In this document: one piece after another, positions 56,390 through 64,000 of the stretch
Layout: each line of letters starts with the position of its first letter
How positions within the stretch are numbered: position 1 is the stretch's first letter
NCBI GenBank assembly: GCA_012730045.1
Contig: JAAYBR010000108.1
Span: 1 to 64,000 of the forward strand
Direction: 5' to 3'
Length of the DNA: 64,000 nucleotides
Source of the DNA: Candidatus Hydrogenedentota bacterium
Lineage (GTDB): Bacteria; Hydrogenedentota; Hydrogenedentia; Hydrogenedentales; CAITNO01
The notes under the pieces: generated by a model
Databases searched by the model: none
What the model was told of the DNA's origin: nothing
What the model saw: the letters and a program-made list of their open reading frames with translations, nothing else
Made by a program: the position numbers and the translations under genes

Positions 56390-56767
56390 CTACTCGGCGG
56401 GGGGTGCCTGGTGCCGGGGCGGCGGGCCGTCCGGGAATCCGGGGCCGTGCGGCCGGGTGCCGCCGTGCAGCGCGCCCATCACGGCCAGGACAACGGCCAC
56501 CACACAGGCGATTCCCAGGGCCACCCACGCCTCGCGCCGCTCCTGGAAATACCGGAGCAGCAGACGCCAGTTCACCAGCACATGCAGGAGTCCGGCGACC
56601 AGAAAGAGGATGCTGATCCCCTCGTGCAGCGGCTTGACCACCGGCATCAGCCCCCGGACATGCAGCAGCATGAGAACCCCCGTGCCCGCCGTGGCGACAA
56701 AACAGCCCGTCAGCAGGGGGCTGATCCAGGATTTCCGCAGCCATCCGGTGTTCGTTTCGTTGTTCAT
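56390..56767 (-). CDS. DUF4405 small membrane protein
   Basis: A 125-aa protein with three or four TM segments. The segment VRGLMPVVKPLHEGISILFL with the following LLHVLVNW gives the two His positions that in DUF4405 proteins resemble haem b ligands of cytochrome-b-like bundles. A short Pro/His-rich tail follows. The ATG at 56767 has AAGGAG upstream. It is the first of three close minus-strand genes with Spy-like and DUF1559 genes. It may be an electron-transfer or assembly helper (inference). Confidence 0.75.
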   Translation of the reverse strand: MNNETNTGWLRKSWISPLLTGCFVATAGTGVLMLLHVRGLMPVVKPLHEGISILFLVAGLLHVLVNWRLLLRYFQERREAWVALGIACVVAVVLAVMGALHGGTRPHGPGFPDGPPPRHQAPPAE

Positions 56768-57094
56768 GGCGTGTACTCCTTGGTGCGCGCCGGTCTTGCG
56801 CGGCGCTCCTGATGCGGACATTGTAGCAAGCCCCGCGCCAATGCGCCGACCCGCGCCCCCCCGTCACGGCGATGCCGGGGACACGGGCTTTCCCTCTGCG
56901 CCCTGGCGTCTCCGCGCCTTTGCGTTAAAAAGTCTTCAAAACAAAGACGCGGGGCCGCAAACAGGAACCCGTCCCAGTATCCCCCGTCCGTTTTGGGAAA
57001 TTCTTGCGCACCCCCCAGGGCCCCCTTGCAGGATTTTCACACCGCCCGCCCCCCTGCCCTATACTGTCCCCCACACCCATGGGAGGTTCCCCAC
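56768..57094. repeat. Divergent gap with half-palindrome of the TTTGCGTTAAA type
   Basis: 56892-56957 holds CTCTGCGCCCTGGCGTCTCC and TTTGCGTTAAAA, the left arm of the 30-98 repeat family. A degenerate right arm (AAAACAAAGACGCGG) follows it. A TATACT near 57060 with TTCACA 18 bp upstream may be the promoter of the sialidase-like gene. Confidence 0.65.
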
Positions 57095-58174
57095 ATGCCC
57101 CGCTCCGTGCTCTTTCCGCTTGCCGCCGCACTCTTTCTGGCGTGCGGGACCATTTCCGCCGCGCCGGTGTCCGTGATCGTCGCCCGCGAGCCGGGCCGCT
57201 TCTGCGGCTGGCCGAGCATCGCCCAGGCGCCGAACGGCGACCTGCTGGTGGTCTACTCCGGCGACCGGAGCGGCCACCTGTCGAACGACGGCAAGGTGCG
57301 GATGGTCCGCAGCGCGGACGGCGGGAAGACCTGGGAGCCGCCGGTGACGGTGTTCGACACGCCCATAGACGACCGCGACTCCGGCATCCTGCGCACGAAG
57401 ACCGGCGCGATGGTCGTGAGCTGGTTCACGGGCCCCTACGGCGGCGAGTGGCAGGGCCACTGGGTCATCCGGTCGGAGGACAGCGGCCGCACCTGGAACG
57501 CGCCCGTCCGCACCGCCGTCACCACGCCCCACGGCCCCGTCCAGCTGGACGACGGCCGCCTCCTTTACCTCGGCCAGCGCCCGCACTGCTCCCACGGCGA
57601 GCCGAAGGACTGGAACGGCCCCCCGGCAGAATCGCCCTATGCGGTCGCCCTGCAGGAGTCAAAGGACGACGGCCGCACCTGGGCCGACCTCGCCGTCTTC
57701 CCCGTGCCCGCGGACGCCCAGATGCTCAGCTATGACGAGCCCCATCTCGCGGACACGGGGGACGGGCGGCTGGTCGCCCTCTTCCGCGACTGCAACGGGG
57801 AGCACTTCCTGCGGCAGTCGGAGAGCGCGGACGGCGGGCGCACGTGGGGCGCGCCGCATGCAACCCCCGTGTGCGGCCTGCCGCCGCACGTCCTGCGCCT
57901 GCGCGGCGGCGCGCTGCTGCTGTCCTACGCGAAGCGCTGGGGCGAGATGGGCGTCTACGCCTGCCTCAGCCGAGACGGCGGCCGCACCTGGGACGCGGCG
58001 CAGGAGACCCGCCTCAGCACGGCCCCCGACGGGGACATGGGCTACCCCGCCTCCGTGGAACTGGACGACGGCTCCGTGTGGACCGTCTACTACCAGTCCG
58101 AGAAAGCAGGCGAGCCCCCCTGCATCCAGGGCACGCACTGGCGGCCCGTCGCCGAGGCGGCCCCCCAGCCCTAA
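57095..58174 (+). CDS. Sialidase-like (BNR-repeat) secreted protein
   Basis: A 359-aa exported protein with a signal peptide (residues 1-22, cleaved after ISAA). It has a six-bladed Asp-box propeller with SADGGKTW, SEDSGRTW, SKDDGRTW, SADGGRTW and SRDGGRTW. Most Asp-boxes are near-perfect, unlike the relative at 36796. The first blade has a catalytic-looking arginine region (VIVAREPGRFCGWPS). It is a probable sialidase or other glycan hydrolase outside the cytoplasm. GGAGG precedes the ATG at 57095. No transporter or epimerase gene is adjacent. Confidence 0.88.
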   Translation: MPRSVLFPLAAALFLACGTISAAPVSVIVAREPGRFCGWPSIAQAPNGDLLVVYSGDRSGHLSNDGKVRMVRSADGGKTWEPPVTVFDTPIDDRDSGILRTKTGAMVVSWFTGPYGGEWQGHWVIRSEDSGRTWNAPVRTAVTTPHGPVQLDDGRLLYLGQRPHCSHGEPKDWNGPPAESPYAVALQESKDDGRTWADLAVFPVPADAQMLSYDEPHLADTGDGRLVALFRDCNGEHFLRQSESADGGRTWGAPHATPVCGLPPHVLRLRGGALLLSYAKRWGEMGVYACLSRDGGRTWDAAQETRLSTAPDGDMGYPASVELDDGSVWTVYYQSEKAGEPPCIQGTHWRPVAEAAPQP

Positions 58175-58199
58175 GCGGCCCCAACCGCCCTCCCCAACG

Positions 58200-59063
58200 T
58201 CACACGAGCACGATTCTCCCGGCGGTCTCCAGGAAGAACTCCCGGGACCACAGGGCCAGGGCGTCCGGGTCGCGGACGAAGGGCCGGACCTCGTCCCGGG
58301 CCTGTTTCACGTTGAGGGCGCCCACGGCGCCGCGGAACAGGCCGTGAAAGGCGTCCGGGGTGAGGGCATCGCCGGTCCAGTGGCCGGAAGAGCGCATGCG
58401 GGCCTCCAAGTGGGAAAGACGCAGGCCCGGGTGCCGCGCGGCGCACCACACGAAATCGTACCAGTCCCTGCCCTTGACGCGCCCGCCCCACTTCCGGCAC
58501 AGCAGGGCGTGCATCTTGCCCGCAAAGAGGTCGGGGAGGGTGTAGACGCGCACGGCGAAGGGCACCGGCAGCAGCACGGTCCGGCTCTCGGTGGCGAAGC
58601 CCGGGGGCGGGTCCGTGTCCACCTCCAGCGTGATCTTCAGGAGTTCCCGCGCGTGGATCCCGCCCACGGCCCCCTCCCCCGGACGGATGACGATCATCTG
58701 GCGGAGGGTGTTGGCCCGCAGGAAGGCGGAGGCGATGGCGGAGTCCTCCCGCCGCGGCCGCGCCTCGAAGTCCACCTCAAACCCGAACGAGGCCAGCTCG
58801 CGGCGGAGGGCGTCGCCGTAACCGCCGAGGGGGAATGCCGGATCGGGCGCAAGGAGCGAAAAGTCCAGGTCCTCGGAGTAGCGGTCGAGCCCGTGCAGCA
58901 CGCGGAGCGCCGTGTCGCCGTAGAAGGCGGCGTGCTCGAAGAACTTCGCGCGCCACAGGCCCAGCAGGGCGATCTGCTGGAGCACCTCCCGGAGGGCGTT
59001 CGCATGGTCCTCCGCCGTCTCCCGGGGAAACCGCGCCAGCATCTGCTCCACGGCCTCGTTCAT
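58200..59063 (-). CDS. abiEii: AbiEii-type nucleotidyltransferase toxin
   Basis: A 287-aa nucleotidyltransferase toxin of a type IV toxin-antitoxin system, which in homologues blocks tRNA or other targets and gives phage abortive infection. The NTase motif G49-D-TALR...R-x-S63-x-D65-L-D67 (FYGDTALRVLHG, RYSEDLDFSL) is complete. The usual GG is GD here. The C-terminal KGRDWYDFVW-type region is typical. Its ATG at 59063 overlaps the antitoxin stop (ATGA), giving close coupling. The gene ends 25 bp from the convergent sialidase-like gene. Confidence 0.92.
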   Translation of the reverse strand: MNEAVEQMLARFPRETAEDHANALREVLQQIALLGLWRAKFFEHAAFYGDTALRVLHGLDRYSEDLDFSLLAPDPAFPLGGYGDALRRELASFGFEVDFEARPRREDSAIASAFLRANTLRQMIVIRPGEGAVGGIHARELLKITLEVDTDPPPGFATESRTVLLPVPFAVRVYTLPDLFAGKMHALLCRKWGGRVKGRDWYDFVWCAARHPGLRLSHLEARMRSSGHWTGDALTPDAFHGLFRGAVGALNVKQARDEVRPFVRDPDALALWSREFFLETAGRIVLV

Positions 59064-59710
59064 GCGCCCCCCTCCGCGCGGCGCGCCAGCCACCGCGCCA
59101 GCAGCGTGACCTTCTTGGACCCGTAGGCCCGCGCAATCGCGTTCAGCCGTTCCAAGTCCAGCGCGCCGAGGCGCTCCGGGTCCACCCGCAGGTCATCGAA
59201 CAGATAGGCGTCGAAGTCCCCCAGCCGTCCCGGATAGAAGCGCTTGTCCGTCCACACCTTGTCGGCCAACGCCTTCTCCGGGGTGGCCGCCAGAACCGGG
59301 CCGCCTTCCCCGTCCCGCCAGGCCATGCCGGGGGTGTAGCGGTGCGGCGGCAGGGGGGTGTAGGAAAACACCCCGAACGGGGTGTCGAAACGCCGCCGGA
59401 CACCGGTGGTCACGGAGGTGACCTCCTCGACCCGCTCCGGGATCAGGCCGTGCAGGGCGAGGGCCGAATCCAGACTCACATACGACGGCCCGTAGACCAG
59501 ATTGGCCAACTGGAGGCGGTCCACGGCCCGCCGCCGCCAGGGTTCGCCGAATACATAGAGCCCCTTGCGCACCCGGACCAGGTCGCCCCGTGCGGTCAGC
59601 GCCCCGATGCGGTCCCTCGGCTTGACATAGTCCTCCAGCAGACCGGTCAGTTGCTGGTAATCCATCAGGTCCGAGCGGGCACCCCGCCGTATGTCCATCA
59701 TGGTCCTCAT
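59060..59710 (-). CDS. abiEi: AbiEi-type antitoxin / transcriptional autoregulator
   Basis: A 216-aa antitoxin with an N-terminal winged helix (residues 20-55, IGALTARGDLVRVRKGLYVFG) and a larger C-terminal domain. AbiEi proteins repress their own operon by binding inverted repeats and neutralise AbiEii without direct contact. The start at 59710 lies about 12 nt after the -10 box, so the transcript may be nearly leaderless. Codons at 59701 or 59698 are alternatives. The palindromic operator just upstream supports autoregulation. Confidence 0.9.
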   Translation of the reverse strand: MRTMMDIRRGARSDLMDYQQLTGLLEDYVKPRDRIGALTARGDLVRVRKGLYVFGEPWRRRAVDRLQLANLVYGPSYVSLDSALALHGLIPERVEEVTSVTTGVRRRFDTPFGVFSYTPLPPHRYTPGMAWRDGEGGPVLAATPEKALADKVWTDKRFYPGRLGDFDAYLFDDLRVDPERLGALDLERLNAIARAYGSKKVTLLARWLARRAEGGA

Positions 59711-59721
59711 GCCCCCATTCT

Positions 59722-59764
59722 ACCATAAATCCGCCAGTATGTCCAGACAAATTGGACATACTGG
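59722..59764 (-). promoter_or_regulatory. AbiE promoter with palindromic operator
   Basis: Two perfect 12-bp arms, CCAGTATGTCCA (59734-59745) and TGGACATACTGG (59753-59764), flank a 7-bp spacer. The -35 box TTGTCT (59750-59745) lies inside the operator. The -10 box TATGGT (59727-59722) is 17 bp on. Bound AbiEi would block RNA polymerase. Confidence 0.8.
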
Positions 59765-59767
59765 ACG

Positions 59768-60243
59768 ATTTCCGGAAATAGCTGCGGATAAGGTTGCCTG
59801 CGGGCCCCTGACCACCAACGGGGATTTTGTGCATGAAGTGATGGACGCGGGGCAGACCATGGCGGACGTTAGTTCTTCGCCCCGGAGGGATCCTCTCCGC
59901 CCGTCCTGGTGTCCTGCGTGGGCAGGCGGCTCATGGCGACCCGGTGAAACGCAACCAGCCTCCAAAGAAGGCGCCCCTCTCGAAGAAGTCCGAGAACGGT
60001 CTTCCATATGAAGGGCGCGGATCATTGCGCGGCGAAGGGGGAATGGCATACACTATATATTGTGGCGCTGTGGACATCCGGAGAATTGTCAACCATTTAC
60101 GTCCACAGCGGCGTTATCCCTCCGGACCGGGGGAGCGGTGTGTGCCGTCCCGGGGTCCGGCGGGTTCCGCAGCATGCCTTGTGCGGGGAGCGTGAAACGT
60201 ACGAAAGGCCTGCCGTCCTGCGCGGCGGGCCGTTGAGGAATGC
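59768..60243. other. Gap upstream of the gspC operon
   Basis: 476 bp with no gene. A TACACT/TATATT region at about 60045-60058 with TTGCGC about 18 bp upstream may be the gspC promoter. That gives a leader of about 185 nt with several short hairpins. Confidence 0.45.
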
Positions 60244-61179
60244 ATGGTTCGAGGACTGCGCATCAGGCAGATATTCATCTGCGTGGACCTGCTGTTGACG
60301 GCCCTGTTTCTCGGGGTCGCGGCTTTGGTCGCCCATGAGATGAGCCGCCCCCCGCAGTCCGTCGAGGCGTTGCTGCCCCCGGACGAGGGCGGCGCCGCCC
60401 CCGTCGCGCCCCTGGCCCATGTGTCAGACCGGGAGTTTTACGACGGGGTGGCGGGCGGGGGGCTGTTTGGTGAGGCGGGCCGCTGGGATCCGGGGGCGGT
60501 TCCCGAGGAGGCGCCGGTGGTGGAGGAGGTGGCGCCGGCGGACGACATTTCGGAGACAACGCTGAGCCTGCGGCTCATCGGCACGGTGGCCCTGTCCCCC
60601 AAGAGCCCCTTCGCCGTGGCCTTCATCGGCGAGAAGGAGGGGAACGACCCCGGCAAGAGCTATTTCATCGGAGAAGAGGTGGCGGATTCGGTGGCGCTGG
60701 ACGAGGTGTTTCCCCGCGAGGTGATCCTGCTGAACCGGGCGACGACGCCGCCCCAGCGGGAGCGGCTGCGGATGGACGAGGAGGAGGAGGAGTCCGGGGC
60801 GGGGCCTTCGGCGCCCCCGGCGGCGGCCCCCGCGCCGGAGACGGTGGCGGAGCCGTCGGAGCGGATCACGCTGAAGCGGGACGAGATGATCGCGGAGGTG
60901 GCGGAGAACTACGCGTCCCTGGTGAACATCCGCCCGGAGCTGGCGACGGACGAGAACGGGAACGTGCTGGGGATCACGGCGGCGGGGATCGGCGAGTTTC
61001 CCCTCGCCCAGCGGCTCGGCGTGCAGGAGAACGACATCCTGCAGACGGTGAACAACGAGAAGCTGGACAGCGAGGACAAGATCATGGAGATGGTGCAGAA
61101 GTACCAGACGGCCACCTCCCTCCGGATCGGCATTCTGCGCGACGGCAAACCGAAGGTCATCACCTACCGACTGGAATAG
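60244..61179 (+). CDS. gspC: Type II secretion protein GspC-like (HR plus PDZ)
   Basis: A 311-aa inner-membrane protein linking the T2SS platform to the secretin. It has one TM helix (residues 8-32). A homology-region domain follows (TLSLRLIGTVALSPKSPFAVAF, about 103-170), then an acidic/Pro linker. The C-terminal PDZ-like domain (about 225-311; GITAAGIGEFPLAQRLGVQENDIL) ends in a typical GKPKVITYRLE strand. Its stop is 42 bp upstream of gspD, which is transcribed with it. DUF1559 prepilin-like proteins encoded nearby are possible pseudopilins. Confidence 0.88.
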   Translation: MVRGLRIRQIFICVDLLLTALFLGVAALVAHEMSRPPQSVEALLPPDEGGAAPVAPLAHVSDREFYDGVAGGGLFGEAGRWDPGAVPEEAPVVEEVAPADDISETTLSLRLIGTVALSPKSPFAVAFIGEKEGNDPGKSYFIGEEVADSVALDEVFPREVILLNRATTPPQRERLRMDEEEEESGAGPSAPPAAAPAPETVAEPSERITLKRDEMIAEVAENYASLVNIRPELATDENGNVLGITAAGIGEFPLAQRLGVQENDILQTVNNEKLDSEDKIMEMVQKYQTATSLRIGILRDGKPKVITYRLE

Positions 61180-61221
61180 GCAACCCGGCCCGGCGGGCGC
61201 CGTTCCGGGCGGAAGCGAGGC

Positions 61222-63924
61222 ATGATGAGAAAAGCACTTTTCGCCGGCATCAGGGGACGGCTGGCCGCGGGGCTGCTGGCGGCGGCGCTTGCGCTGGCGG
61301 TGGCGCCCTTCGCCGCGGCCCAGGACGAGGAGTTCCCCGAGGAGATCGAGGCGCAGCCCGCGGAGGAAATGGCCCCGCCCGCCGGGCAGGAGATGCCCGT
61401 GGCCCCGCCCGCCGTGGAGGAGGTTCCGGCGGCCGGGGAAATGCCCGCGCCCCCGCCGCCGGCGGTGGCCGATGAACTGCCCCCCGCGGCGCCCGTTGAC
61501 CCGGCGTCGCGCCTGCGCCCCATGCCTGAAATGCCCCCCGCGCGCGTCGGCGCGCCCGCGCCGCGGTCCATGTCCCGGCCCAGCGTCCAGCCGCCGCCGT
61601 CCCGGGCCTCCTCGCGCTTCTCCAACCTGCGCCCGCCGACGGTCGCGCCGGGCGAGGCCCCCACGACGGGGCCGGCGGCGGAGCGCGCCGCCACACCCAA
61701 CGAGGAAAAGACCGGGGAGACGGCGGCGGAGCCGGTGAATTTCGACTTCCGCGACGCCGCCCTGGCCGAGGTGATCGAGACGATCGCCAAGCTGACGGGG
61801 CGCAACTTCGACGTGGACCCCAACATCGGGGCCACCACCGTCACGCTGATCACCCATGACAAGATTCCGCCCGAACTGGCCTACGAGGTGCTCGAGTCCA
61901 TCCTGAACACCCGCGGCTTCTCCCTGGTGGAGAGCCTCGACGGGCACCTGGTCAAGATCGTCGCCACGCAGGACGCGCCGACCTCGGGCAAGACGCCGCT
62001 CTTCCTGAAGGACGGCGAGAAGCTGCCGGAGGGCTTCGACGCCTTCTCGACGCATGTCGTCACGCTCAAGTACTCCGACGGCGCGGAAATCCAGCAGGTG
62101 CTGAAAATCCTGGGCACCCGCAACGCCCTGGTGGACACCTACGCCCCGACGAACACCCTGATCATCACGGACACGGCGGAGGGCGTCCGCCGCATGATGG
62201 CCTTCCTGGAGGAGGTGGACGTGCCGGGGCTCGAGACCCAGATGGAGCTGTTCACCCTGGAGTACACCCGCGCCGAGGTGCTCATGAACCAGCTCAACCA
62301 GGTGCTCCTGGAGGAGGGCGGCTCCCCCTCCGGGCGCCCCGGAATGCCCCAGCCCATGGCCCCGACCCCCGTGCGGCCCGTCCGCGCCGCGCGCCCCGGC
62401 GTCCCCGCGGGCGGCGGCGCCTCCCAGGTCATCGGCTCCAACGCCGAAACCCTGCGCATGGTGCCCGACGAGCGGCTCAACACGCTGATCGTGGTGGCGT
62501 CCGAGGGCATGATGGCCAAGGTGCGCGATTTGGTGAAGCGCCTGGACACGCCGACGCCCTACGAGGCGAACAACCTGCACATCTACCAGCTTTTGAACGC
62601 GGACGCGGAGGCCGTGGAGCAGGCGCTGCAGCCGCTGGTCGGCTCGTCGCCGCGCAAGACCTCCACCTCCCGCTCGACGGGCGGCGGCGCGGCGGGCGGC
62701 GCGCCCGCGCCCTCGGCCCCGGCCATGTCCTCCGGCGGCGGCGGCGCGGCGGGCGACGTGCAGCCCTTCGAGCAGAAGGTGCAGATCACGCGCTACGACC
62801 AGACAAACTCCCTGCTCATCGTGGCCGCGCCCCAGGACTACAAGATCCTGGAGGCCTTCATCGCGCGGCTCGACGTGCCCCAGCGCCAGGTCTGCGTGGA
62901 GGCGGTGGTCATGGACGTGACCATCAGCAACGACTTCGGGCTGACCGTGGACGCCGCGTCGGTGACGGGCAACGACGGGTTCGGCCTGACGAACACGGCG
63001 AACCTGGACGAGCTGAACAAGGCGGCGGCGACGGCCACGGAGATCGTGGGCGGGCGCAGGATGGCCCTGGCAAGCGCCCTGTACGGCATGGGCACCGAGG
63101 GCGGGCTCACCACGGGCATCTACGACGACGTGATCGTGAACTACAACGGGCAGCGGGTCCGCATCCCCTTCGTGCCCCTGCTGCTCCAGGCCATCGAGAA
63201 GATCTCCGACGTGGAGGTGCTCTCGCAGCCCAGCCTGGTCACGCTGGACAACGAGGAGGCCACCATCGTGGTCGGCCAGGAGGTGCCCTTCATCACCAGC
63301 ACCAGCAGCTCGCGCCGCACGGACGGGACGGCCGACGTCGGCATGTACGGCGGCTACACCCGCGTCGAGCGCCAGGAGGTCGGCATCAAGCTCAAGGTCA
63401 CCCCGCAGATTTCCGAGGGCGACAACGTGCTCGTGCAGACGGAGATCGAGATTTCCGACACGGACGCCAAGCAGATCGGCACCGTGGACATCGTCGGCCC
63501 GACGACCAACAAGTCGGTGGTCACCAACAAGGCGCTCGTGAAGGACGGGGCCACGGCGGTGATGGCGGGGCTCATCCGCGACAACTCCAAGCGCGACCGG
63601 ACCCAGCCGCCGATCCTGGGCGACATCCCCGTGATCGGGTGGCTCTTCTCCTCCAAGGCGGACCGCAGGGAAAAGCGCAACATGGTCGTCCTTTTGACGC
63701 CCCACATCGTTAAGGAGGGCATGGACCTCGACCGGCTGACAAAACGGAAGGTGAACGACTACTACGACGCGAACGTCGAGGAGCTGTTCAAGGCCGGGTT
63801 CTTCAAGAAGATCAGCCGGAAGAAGGACCTGCGGGAGAACTACCGGCCCACGCTGAACCGCTCCGAGGAGCTCACCGGCCGGGCGTCCAGCGACCCCTTC
63901 AAGCGCGGCGACATACCGAGGTAA
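61222..63924 (+). CDS. gspD: Type II secretion secretin GspD
   Basis: A 900-aa outer-membrane secretin. The signal peptide is residues 1-33. A long Pro/Ala/Glu-rich linker (35-165) follows, longer than usual. The N0 domain (FDFRDAALAEVIETIAKLTG) and the N1-N3 repeats (VVTLKYSDGAEIQQVLKIL, LEYTRAEVLMNQLNQVL, YQLLNADAEAVEQAL) come next. Gly-rich inserts break N2-N3. The secretin core has QRQVCVEAVVMDVTIS, LSQPSLVTLDNEEATIVVG and PILGDIPVIGWLFSS. A second ATG at 61225 is equally possible. The gspE start follows after 3 bp. Confidence 0.95.
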   Translation: MMRKALFAGIRGRLAAGLLAAALALAVAPFAAAQDEEFPEEIEAQPAEEMAPPAGQEMPVAPPAVEEVPAAGEMPAPPPPAVADELPPAAPVDPASRLRPMPEMPPARVGAPAPRSMSRPSVQPPPSRASSRFSNLRPPTVAPGEAPTTGPAAERAATPNEEKTGETAAEPVNFDFRDAALAEVIETIAKLTGRNFDVDPNIGATTVTLITHDKIPPELAYEVLESILNTRGFSLVESLDGHLVKIVATQDAPTSGKTPLFLKDGEKLPEGFDAFSTHVVTLKYSDGAEIQQVLKILGTRNALVDTYAPTNTLIITDTAEGVRRMMAFLEEVDVPGLETQMELFTLEYTRAEVLMNQLNQVLLEEGGSPSGRPGMPQPMAPTPVRPVRAARPGVPAGGGASQVIGSNAETLRMVPDERLNTLIVVASEGMMAKVRDLVKRLDTPTPYEANNLHIYQLLNADAEAVEQALQPLVGSSPRKTSTSRSTGGGAAGGAPAPSAPAMSSGGGGAAGDVQPFEQKVQITRYDQTNSLLIVAAPQDYKILEAFIARLDVPQRQVCVEAVVMDVTISNDFGLTVDAASVTGNDGFGLTNTANLDELNKAAATATEIVGGRRMALASALYGMGTEGGLTTGIYDDVIVNYNGQRVRIPFVPLLLQAIEKISDVEVLSQPSLVTLDNEEATIVVGQEVPFITSTSSSRRTDGTADVGMYGGYTRVERQEVGIKLKVTPQISEGDNVLVQTEIEISDTDAKQIGTVDIVGPTTNKSVVTNKALVKDGATAVMAGLIRDNSKRDRTQPPILGDIPVIGWLFSSKADRREKRNMVVLLTPHIVKEGMDLDRLTKRKVNDYYDANVEELFKAGFFKKISRKKDLRENYRPTLNRSEELTGRASSDPFKRGDIPR

Positions 63925-63927
63925 GTG

Positions 63928-64000
63928 ATGGAACCCCTCCGAAGCCTGAGACTTGGCGAGATCCTGGTGGCGCGGGGCGCCGTCCACCAGGAGCAGGTGG
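63928..64000 (+). CDS. gspE: Start of GspE-type secretion ATPase (cut by window end)
   Basis: The first 24 codons read MEPLRSLRLGEILVARGAVH then QEQV. LGEIL-x-x-G-x-x-x-x-x-Q-V is the N-terminal MshEN/T2SSE signature of GspE and PilB ATPases. The start lies 3 bp after the gspD stop, so it continues the operon. The rest is outside the window. Confidence 0.85.
   Translation, partial: MEPLRSLRLGEILVARGAVHQEQV

Noticed and set aside
60424-63987. Long antisense frame opposite gspC-gspD
   Set aside because: Same artefact; GspC and GspD motifs are unambiguous on the plus strand.

Overview
The window is a very GC-rich (about 70% by eye), gene-dense stretch of a Gram-negative-type bacterium. It carries a type II secretion operon (GspC, GspD and the start of GspE), lipoproteins, a DUF1559 (H-X9-DG) prepilin-like protein, DUF1080, Gfo/Idh/MocA and TIM-barrel 'sugar isomerase' proteins, and sialidase-like, GH38, GH78 and WbsX-like proteins. 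This mix is typical of Planctomycetes, Lentisphaerae, Verrucomicrobia and Candidatus Hydrogenedentota. A Hydrogenedentota-like environmental genome is my best guess, but there is no rRNA here to prove it.

Layout. 236-6900 (minus) is one tightly coupled operon: glycosyltransferase, WecA-like transferase, O-antigen-ligase-like protein, Xaa-Pro peptidase and elongation factor P. 7140-9410 is an FG-GAP lipoprotein. It is followed by an intact GxxExxY (PD-(D/E)XK) gene inside a unit of about 467 bp with inverted ends. 9903-17000 (minus) holds a WbsX-like protein, IspH, ribulokinase and a GH38 alpha-mannosidase. 17241-19992 is a MerR regulator plus VIT/VWA protein, bracketed by inverted 9-bp-period repeats. 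20228-24402 holds a DUF1080 protein, two tandem inverted-end elements carrying truncated GxxExxY genes, and a GH78-like rhamnosidase. 24835-26357 is a polyamine pair: AdoMet decarboxylase and a deoxyhypusine-synthase-family enzyme. 26661-29355 is a sugar porter plus a URO-D-like protein. 30218-30445 is a cluster of DnaA-box-like sites with no gene. 30481-41000 holds an MFS protein, TrpS, secreted and surface proteins and two catabolic enzymes. 41043-44309 is a single-chain restriction-modification enzyme. 44807-53203 holds HU, a CPBP-like membrane protein, GpsA, UvrC, a lipase-like hydrolase, a TIM-barrel protein and a CDF metal exporter. 53525-56767 holds a REC/HD-GYP regulator, a DUF1559 protein, a Spy-like protein and a DUF4405 protein. 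57095-59710 holds a sialidase-like protein and an AbiE toxin-antitoxin operon with a clear palindromic operator. 60244-64000 is gspC-gspD-gspE.

The most unusual property is the intergenic DNA. Nearly every longer gap holds imperfect or perfect palindromes from several families. Many have arms with an internal period of 8-9 bp, and many lie beside the 3' ends of genes. Two families carry GxxExxY nuclease-like genes or their remnants, so these repeats may be small mobile units. No tRNA, rRNA, transposase gene or CRISPR array was seen.
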